Shown piece after piece: positions 4,451-9,024 of a stretch of 9,024 nucleotides of DNA (the first letter of the stretch is position 1; each line of letters starts with the position of its first letter). Both the position numbers and the translations under genes were made by a program. Location of the stretch: the NCBI GenBank assembly GCA_050014815.1, contig JBEKCP010000209.1, positions 1 to 9,024 of the forward strand. Direction: 5' to 3'. This stretch comes from JBEKCP01 sp050014815. GTDB lineage: Bacteria > Planctomycetota > Planctomycetia > Pirellulales > Thermoguttaceae. The notes beneath the pieces are model-generated. The model ran no database searches, had not been told where the DNA came from, and worked only from the letters and a program-made list of their open reading frames with translations.

Positions 4451-5693
4451 AAAAGCCCATGAGCTTGCCCGGGAACGTTACGCCGAGTGGGGAGTTGACG
4501 TGGACGCGGCCGAGGAGGCCCTGGCCCGCGTGCCCATCTCGATGCACTGCTGGCAGGGAGACGACGTGGCGGGGTTCGAGAGCGCGGGCGACCTCTCGGC
4601 CAGCGGCCTGATGGCCACGGGGAATTATCCGGGCCGGGCCCGCACCGCCGACCAGCTCCGGGCCGACGCCGAGGCCGCCTTCCGCCTCATCCCGGGCAAG
4701 CACCGCTTCAACATCCACGCGATCTACCTGGAGACGGGCGGCCGGCCGGTCGAGCGGAACCGGATCGAGCCCGCCCATTTCCAGCGGTGGATCGACTGGG
4801 CCAAGGGGCTGGACATCGGGTTGGATTTCAATCCCACGTTCTTCGCCCATCCCAAGGCGGCCGACGGCTTCACGCTGGCGCACCGCGACGCGGGCATCCG
4901 CCGCTTCTGGATCGAGCACGGCATCGCCTGCCGCAAGATCGGCGAGGCGATGGGCCGCCGGCTCGGGAAACCCTGCGTCACCAACGTCTGGATCCCCGAC
5001 GGCATGAAGGACGTTACCATCGATCGCAGCGGGCCGCGCGAGCGCCTCAAGGAGTCGCTCGACGAGATGTTCGCCGCCCCCGTCGACCCCCGCGCGAACC
5101 TCGACTCCGTCGAATCGAAGCTCTTCGGGATCGGCTCGGAGACCTACGTGGTCGGCTCCCACGAGTTCTACCTCGGCTACGCCGTGGCCAATCAGAAGCT
5201 GCTCACGCTCGACGCGGGCCACTTCCATCCCACCGAGACCATCGCCGACAAGCTCTCCTCGATCCTCCTCTTCCTCGACGAGGTCCTGCTGCACGTCAGC
5301 CGCGGCATCCGCTGGGACAGCGACCACGTGGTCATCTTGAGCGACGACCTTCGGGCCACGGCCGAAGAGATCGTCCGCGGCGGGTTCCTCGACCGGGTCC
5401 ACGTCGGCCTGGACTACTTCGACGCCAGCATCCACCGCGTGGCCGCCTGGGTGACGGGCATGCGGGCGATGCTCCGGGCCCTGCTGGCGGCCCTCCTGGA
5501 GCCGACCTCCAAGCTCCGCGAGCTGGAGAATCGCGGCGATTATACGTCGCGGCTTGTCCTGACCGAAGAGGTCAAAATGCTCCCGCTGGGCGACGTGTGG
5601 AACCACTACTGCCTGCGGCACGGCGTGCCCGTCGGCCCCGCCTGGCTCGATGTCGTCAAACAGTACGAGAAGGACGTGACGAGCACGAGGTAG
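4431..5693 (+). CDS. rhaA: L-rhamnose isomerase
   Basis: This enzyme converts L-rhamnose to L-rhamnulose, the first step of L-rhamnose breakdown, in the cytoplasm with Mn2+ or a similar divalent metal. The 420-residue product is close to the usual length (E. coli RhaA is 419) and is collinear with it: VPISMHCWQGDDVAGFE (34-50), ATGNYPGRAR (62-71), LIPGKHRFNIHAIYLE (86-101), LDFNPTFFAHP (131-141), NVWIPDGMKD (185-194), VESKLFGIGSETYVVGSHEFYLGYA (227-251), LDAGHFHPTE (260-269), RWDSDHVV (294-301), VGLDYFDAS (325-333). By alignment from memory the metal and catalytic residues are kept: E228, D261, H264, H288, D296, D298 and D328. It has its own promoter at 4216-4244 and a long repeat-bearing leader. 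No rhamnulokinase, aldolase, transporter or microcompartment gene is adjacent. It is a TIM-barrel protein with no signal peptide. Confidence 0.97.
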   Translation: MQTAAIEKAHELARERYAEWGVDVDAAEEALARVPISMHCWQGDDVAGFESAGDLSASGLMATGNYPGRARTADQLRADAEAAFRLIPGKHRFNIHAIYLETGGRPVERNRIEPAHFQRWIDWAKGLDIGLDFNPTFFAHPKAADGFTLAHRDAGIRRFWIEHGIACRKIGEAMGRRLGKPCVTNVWIPDGMKDVTIDRSGPRERLKESLDEMFAAPVDPRANLDSVESKLFGIGSETYVVGSHEFYLGYAVANQKLLTLDAGHFHPTETIADKLSSILLFLDEVLLHVSRGIRWDSDHVVILSDDLRATAEEIVRGGFLDRVHVGLDYFDASIHRVAAWVTGMRAMLRALLAALLEPTSKLRELENRGDYTSRLVLTEEVKMLPLGDVWNHYCLRHGVPVGPAWLDVVKQYEKDVTSTR

Positions 5694-5708
5694 TGCTGCC
5701 TCACGGTC

Positions 5709-5742
5709 CCCCTCTCCCTCCGGGAGAGGGCCGGGGTGAGGG
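5709..5742 (-). repeat. GGGAGAGG-family repeat, reverse orientation
   Basis: CCCTCTCCC (5710-5718), loop TCC, GGGAGAGGG (5722-5730), then a GGGGTGAGGG tail, which is the reverse complement of the CCCTCACCCC lead seen in other copies. It starts 15 bases after the rhaA stop codon. Confidence 0.92.
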
Positions 5743-5770
5743 GGCGCAACGCCAAGTGTTGTCTTCCGCG

Positions 5771-5806
5771 CCCTCACCCCCTGCCCCTCTCCCGAAGGGA
5801 GAGGGG
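5771..5806 (+). repeat. GGGAGAGG-family repeat, forward orientation
   Basis: A CCCTCACCCC lead (5771-5780), then CCCTCTCCC (5785-5793), loop GAA, GGGAGAGGG (5797-5805). It faces the copy at 5709-5742 head to head and ends 24 bases before the stop codon of the minus-strand lipoprotein gene. Confidence 0.92.
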
Positions 5807-5829
5807 AGTACACGGGCTGGCACCCCCGG

Positions 5830-7524
5830 CTACCGCTCGACTTCGGGCTTGACCGGCTCGCCGCCAGCCGGGGTGATCATGGCCTTGAGCCGCTCCATCG
5901 TTACGGTCGGCTTGATGATTTCCGCGTGGCCATCAAAGAAGACGGCAAGTAATCCATCCGGCGAGACTTGCCCGAGGGCGGCCAACGGGTTGGCCGGATC
6001 GAACGGGATGTCTTCCGGCTTGGTCCAGAAGACGGCCTTGTCCTTGCCGGCCTCGACGCACAGGATCGTATGGCTGGCCCCGCTCCTAATGTCGGCCATC
6101 TTGACCTTCTTTCCGCCATCGAAGGCCGCCCCCTTGCCGGTGAACACCATCACGCACGTCTTGCCCGGCTCTACGCCCTCGGCCTGGAAGACCCGGGGCA
6201 TCTTCCGCTTGGCCAGTTCGAGGTTGTAGGGGCTGTCCCAGGGCTCGGAGCGATGGAACTCCTCGAAGAGCCCATTTTCCCCAAAGAAAGGAAGTGCCGC
6301 CACCCGCCAGCTCCACATTGGCTTGCCCTGGTCGGCCAGGACGGCCGGCGGGAAGCTCCCATGCATATTCTCGTAGTTGAGCATCATCAGGGCGACCTCT
6401 TTGAGGTTATTCAGTCGGACAATCCGCTTGGCGGAATTCCGCGCCTCCAGCAGCGATTGCCGGGCCAGGACCACCAGTCCGGGGATGGCCTCGTCCATGC
6501 TGGCTGGCCGCTTCACGGCCAGCACGACTTGCCGATCCGTCTTGGTTACGGTCAGCCCGCCGAGCCCCTGGTCGGCCACGGTCAAGGCCGAGGCGAAGGT
6601 TTTCTTGGCCTCTCCAGGCAGACTTTTCTCAATGGCCGCCATCTGCTCGTTGGCCATCTGGAGGCCCTGCTTGCCGAGGGCTTCCACCCGGTCGGCGCTG
6701 GCCGCATCGTGAGCGTCCATCGAGAGCCGCAGCATCGGGTCCCCGCTGAGGCTTACGGTCAGTGTAGCACCCTGGATAAGCGAGGGGATATCAATGAAAG
6801 GGGCCAGCGGTGGCGGGGCATTTTCCTTCGCCTGGGCAGCGGCGTCCTTGACGGTCTCGCGGATCGGGTCCAGCGCGGCGGCCACGATCAGGTCGCTGTG
6901 GGCGTCCGCCTGGCGGAGCCGCTCGGCCAGCGGCCCGGTGGCCTCGCCGGCTGAAAGGGCCTTCCTCACGTCCGCCTCGCTCCCGAACAGGACGGTCTTC
7001 TCGTCCGCCACGCACGCCAAGGAACCCGGCGAACGGGGGTACTGGTAGCACGTCTTGCCCTCGACCCTGGTCTCGATCGCCTTTTCGTTCGTGCCCGGCG
7101 TTACCAGGGATTTCGACAGGTTCGCCAGCATGGTCTTGACGTCTTCCGCTTTGGCCAACCGGACGATCGTCGTGGGCGTCATCCGCGTTCCGGGGGGGGC
7201 ATAATGTTTCGGCGGCACGGGGGCCAGAACGATGATCTCCTCGACTTCGGTCGGGTCGATGCCGAACTCCATGATCCGTTGGGCAAGGAACTCTTCCTTC
7301 AGCAGCGGCCCCACCAGCGGCGATTGGGCAATCCGCAGGGGATGCACCACAACGGCCGCGCAGAAATCGGACCCGACGTAAGACAGGTCCAGCGACTTGC
7401 CCGGCGAAGCCATTGGCCCGGCTGACGGCCGTGCGACGCCCTCCTGCTTCGACCCGCCACACCCGCTCAGGCCGGGTGCCAAAAGGGTTGCCAAGATCGC
7501 CGCCGCCAGGCTGTACCGTCGCAT
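5830..7524 (-). CDS. Lipoprotein with DUF1559-like C-terminal domain
   Basis: The 564-residue product starts at ATG 7524-7522, five bases after a perfect AGGAGG. The N-terminus is a lipoprotein signal: basic MRRY, hydrophobic segment, and lipobox LSGC with the acylated cysteine at 22, then a Gly/Ser/Pro-rich tether. It should be membrane-anchored and face the periplasm. Residues about 45-350 form a region I do not recognise, with many beta-like segments and two helical stretches. Residues about 355-545 look like the planctomycete DUF1559 domain: ARNSAKRIVRLNNLKEVALMMLNYENMHGSFPPAV (N372-N373, H388-G389), WSWRVAALPFF, EPWDSPYN (about 427-434), SHTILCVEAG, and the final FFDGHAEII (D531-G532). 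DUF1559 proteins normally begin with a type IV pilin-like leader (FTLVELLVVIAIIG); here a lipobox and a large extra domain replace it. The function of the family is unknown. A C8 run (minus strand, in APPG around 7199-7192) may be slippage-prone. Confidence 0.88.
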   Translation of the reverse strand: MRRYSLAAAILATLLAPGLSGCGGSKQEGVARPSAGPMASPGKSLDLSYVGSDFCAAVVVHPLRIAQSPLVGPLLKEEFLAQRIMEFGIDPTEVEEIIVLAPVPPKHYAPPGTRMTPTTIVRLAKAEDVKTMLANLSKSLVTPGTNEKAIETRVEGKTCYQYPRSPGSLACVADEKTVLFGSEADVRKALSAGEATGPLAERLRQADAHSDLIVAAALDPIRETVKDAAAQAKENAPPPLAPFIDIPSLIQGATLTVSLSGDPMLRLSMDAHDAASADRVEALGKQGLQMANEQMAAIEKSLPGEAKKTFASALTVADQGLGGLTVTKTDRQVVLAVKRPASMDEAIPGLVVLARQSLLEARNSAKRIVRLNNLKEVALMMLNYENMHGSFPPAVLADQGKPMWSWRVAALPFFGENGLFEEFHRSEPWDSPYNLELAKRKMPRVFQAEGVEPGKTCVMVFTGKGAAFDGGKKVKMADIRSGASHTILCVEAGKDKAVFWTKPEDIPFDPANPLAALGQVSPDGLLAVFFDGHAEIIKPTVTMERLKAMITPAGGEPVKPEVER

Positions 7525-7529
7525 CGACG

Positions 7530-7535
7530 CCTCCT
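7530..7535 (-). promoter_or_regulatory. Strong ribosome binding site for the lipoprotein gene
   Basis: The minus strand reads AGGAGG, five bases before ATG 7524. It is the strongest Shine-Dalgarno match in the window and settles this start codon. I found no convincing -35/-10 pair for this gene in the 145-base divergent gap. Confidence 0.85.
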
Positions 7536-7585
7536 CGAAGTGAAAGGATTGTTCGCAGGGCCTCCTACTTAAGCTATCTCAAAAG

Positions 7586-7605
7586 CTCTCCCTTTGGGAG
7601 AGGGG
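7586..7605 (+). repeat. GGGAGAGG-family repeat, TTT-loop variant, in a divergent promoter region
   Basis: CTCTCCC (7586-7592), loop TTT, GGGAGAG (7596-7602), followed by GGG. It is a short form of the family, closest to the copy at 4264-4284. It lies between the divergent lipoprotein and DUF2156 genes, 61 bases from the first and 65 from the second. Confidence 0.8.
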
Positions 7606-7669
7606 CCAGCGGGCGATTCCAACCCGCCCTGCCGTTGACGAATGCGAGGCAAAACGCGAAGATAAGACC

Positions 7670-8926
7670 ATGGAACGGTTTTCGGCGATTGTCCCAGCGG
7701 CAGTGGCAAAGGGGATCGACCAGGTTTGCCCCGACCAACGGCTGGTCGGTGCCCCTCCACGACTAACTGTCGGTTGGTACGCGGCGTCGCACCCATTGGA
7801 CCTGTCCCTTTTGCCGCCCTCCGAAACGGATGGGCTGGAGCGGTATGCCTTCCAGTTCGGCCGCTGCTACGACGCGTATCTGACGACGGAACCGGGGTGG
7901 GAGGCCTTCTGGTCCCGGGGGCGCCGCGGCGTCGTCGCCTTGATTCGCCAAGGGCGGCACCTGTTCAGCAGCGGCGGGCTCCTGGCCCCCGAAGCGGAGC
8001 GGGCGGACCTCCTGGCCCAGTTCGTCGAGTCGGCGGACGAAAAGGGGCAGGTGCTCACTTTCTTCAATATCGCTGAGGAACAACTGCCGCTGTTCCGCCG
8101 GCACGGCTTCCAGGCGACCAAGTGGGGGGAGGAAGCCCTGGTGGACCTGCCCGGCGCAACTTGGGCAGGCAAGAGCTACCAGTGGGTGCGACGGCAGTCG
8201 AATTTCTGCCGGCGGCAAGGGCTGGTGGTTTCCGAGTGCCGGCCGGACGCCGGTCGGGCCGCCGCGTGGCAGGCCCTGTCCGCCGAGCTGTCGGAGGTCT
8301 CCCAGTTGTTCCTCGACGGCAAGCCGCAGTCGGGCGAGATGCGGTTCCTCGAGGCCGGGTTCGACCCGGCACGCCTGGGGAGAAAACGGGTCTTCGCGGC
8401 CCGGGCCGACGGCGGGGCGGGGCGAATCGAGGGATTCGTCGCCTGCAGTCCCTGTCAGGGCGGCGAGACCTGGGTCATCGAAACCTACCGGCAGCGGCCC
8501 GACGCCGTCCGCGGCACCATCCCCTTCCTCATGCACCAGGTCATGGAAGTGTTGCGGGCCGAAGGCGTCCGGCAGGTCTCCCTCTGCCTGATACCGGGCC
8601 TCCGCTGCCGGCAGTCCTTGCCCGGCGACAGCCGCATAGCCCGGTGGGGCCTCGTCCTCGCATCGCAATACTTCAACCTGGTCTTTGACACCACGGGGGC
8701 CTACCACTTCAAGAGCCGGTTCCGCCCGCGGTTCGAGAACCGCTATCTCTGCGTCCGCCCCCGGATGAATCTCTTCACGGCCGTGGCCTTCGTCCGCCTC
8801 TTGGGCGTGCTCCGGCTCGACCCGGGCAAGCTCTGCCGGCAGATGGTCCGGCGATGGCGGAAGCGATCCAGCCGCGCCACGCTCCGGACGCCCGACGGCG
8901 AAGCGGCGGAGGGATTAGCCCATTAG
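7670..8926 (+). CDS. Stand-alone DUF2156 / phosphatidylglycerol lysyltransferase C-terminal-like protein
   Basis: The 418-residue product resembles the DUF2156 (LPG_synthase_C) domain, the GNAT-like part of MprF-type enzymes that moves an amino acid from aminoacyl-tRNA to phosphatidylglycerol. Supporting segments are GRRGVVALIRQGRHLFSSGGLLAPEAERADLL (84-115), VLTFFNIAEEQLPLFRRHGFQATKWGEEALVDL (128-160, like the family's 'G...KIGEEAIVDL'), WAGKSYQWVRRQSNFCRRQGL (165-185, like 'GK..K.lR...nr..k.G'), and FKSRFRPRFENRYLCVRP (347-364, like 'FKsKF.P.WEpRYL'). There is no membrane-flippase region, so it would be cytoplasmic; the amphipathic MNLFTAVAFVRLLGVL and basic RRWRKRSSR tail could touch the membrane. 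Whether it makes aminoacylated lipid or another product is unknown. ATG 7670 lacks a clear Shine-Dalgarno sequence. A TTGACG (7635-7640) lies upstream but with a poor -10 (GAAGAT), so a near-leaderless transcript is possible. Its divergent neighbour is a lipoprotein with no clear functional link. Confidence 0.8.
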   Translation: MERFSAIVPAAVAKGIDQVCPDQRLVGAPPRLTVGWYAASHPLDLSLLPPSETDGLERYAFQFGRCYDAYLTTEPGWEAFWSRGRRGVVALIRQGRHLFSSGGLLAPEAERADLLAQFVESADEKGQVLTFFNIAEEQLPLFRRHGFQATKWGEEALVDLPGATWAGKSYQWVRRQSNFCRRQGLVVSECRPDAGRAAAWQALSAELSEVSQLFLDGKPQSGEMRFLEAGFDPARLGRKRVFAARADGGAGRIEGFVACSPCQGGETWVIETYRQRPDAVRGTIPFLMHQVMEVLRAEGVRQVSLCLIPGLRCRQSLPGDSRIARWGLVLASQYFNLVFDTTGAYHFKSRFRPRFENRYLCVRPRMNLFTAVAFVRLLGVLRLDPGKLCRQMVRRWRKRSSRATLRTPDGEAAEGLAH

Positions 8927-8943
8927 GGGTTAGAGACTTGGCG

Positions 8944-9020
8944 TGTGCCACAGCTTGCTCGCAAGCAGTGCATGCGATTACCCGCGGCAAAAAAAAATCT
9001 TGGAAGCAAGCAGTGGCACA
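8944..9020. repeat. Inverted repeat at the right edge
   Basis: Arms 8944-8959 and 9005-9020 pair over 16 bp with one mismatch; the core is GTGCCAC then GCTTGC, and GCAAGC then GTGGCAC. The left arm can fold alternatively with 8961-8970 (GCTTGC, TC, GCAAGC). A run of nine A residues (8989-8997) lies between the arms. It begins 18 bases after the DUF2156 gene's stop codon and may be part of a longer element cut by the window edge. Confidence 0.75.
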
Positions 9021-9024
9021 AAGC

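Larger units (their letters stand above)
5709..5806. terminator. Candidate bidirectional terminator / cruciform between convergent genes
   Basis: Two opposite copies of one repeat, each a 9-bp GC-rich hairpin, can also pair with each other over most of about 35 bases around a short spacer that includes CAAC/GTTG. They lie between the ends of two convergent genes, where a bidirectional terminator or transcript-end protector would be expected. No T-tract follows, so classical intrinsic termination is not supported. Confidence 0.35.

Noticed and set aside
4416..5813. 465-residue minus-strand frame opposite rhaA
   Set aside because: rhaA is unambiguous on the plus strand, and this frame begins in a repeat.
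7635..7663. Promoter for the DUF2156 gene (TTGACG, 17 bases, GAAGAT)
   Set aside because: The -35 box is good but the -10 matches only 3 of 6 positions and would start transcription almost at the ATG; not strong enough to list as a feature.

Overview
This is a GC-rich bacterial segment that looks like ordinary chromosome from a member of the Planctomycetota; I cannot place it more finely. The assignment rests on two things. One is a protein with a DUF1559-type C-terminal region (SNNLKQIG-like start, HGSFPP, DG near the end), a domain family greatly expanded in that phylum. The other is the density of short palindromic repeats whose spurious translations (ARRASEG, PTRKRG, PHPRPLSRWERG types) are familiar from planctomycete genomes. 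No tRNA, rRNA, CRISPR array, transposase, phage gene or recognisable defence system is present.

Layout. 1-1200 holds two minus-strand genes of unknown function: an N-terminal fragment running off the left edge, with a textbook sigma70-type promoter, and a 281-residue conserved-looking hypothetical protein carrying three tandem 18-bp palindromic units near its 5' end. 1201-1715 is non-coding and contains three different palindromic repeats and a G-quadruplex-type motif. 1716-4163 (+) is an 815-residue Ski2-like superfamily 2 helicase. 4164-4430 is a repeat-rich leader with a strong promoter for 4431-5693 (+), L-rhamnose isomerase (rhaA). 5694-5829 holds two oppositely oriented copies of one repeat between convergent genes. 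5830-7524 (-) is a lipoprotein with a DUF1559-like C-terminus. Diverging from it, 7670-8926 (+) is a stand-alone DUF2156 / lysyl-phosphatidylglycerol-synthase-C-type protein. The window ends in another inverted repeat.

The genes do not form one pathway or operon. Each of the four large complete genes has its own upstream gap. rhaA has no other rhamnose gene beside it here.

The most notable signal is how the repeats interact with the genes. Three different repeat families touch the helicase gene. The arm of one supplies its ribosome binding site. A 130-bp element with 30-bp perfect inverted arms lies in frame inside the coding region (about residues 510-553, in a proline-rich linker). A third supplies the last codon and stop codon. 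A repeat arm also sets up a short upstream ORF that overlaps the rhaA start. This resembles protein-coding palindromic elements described in Rickettsia, but the insertion history here is inference and needs comparison with homologues.
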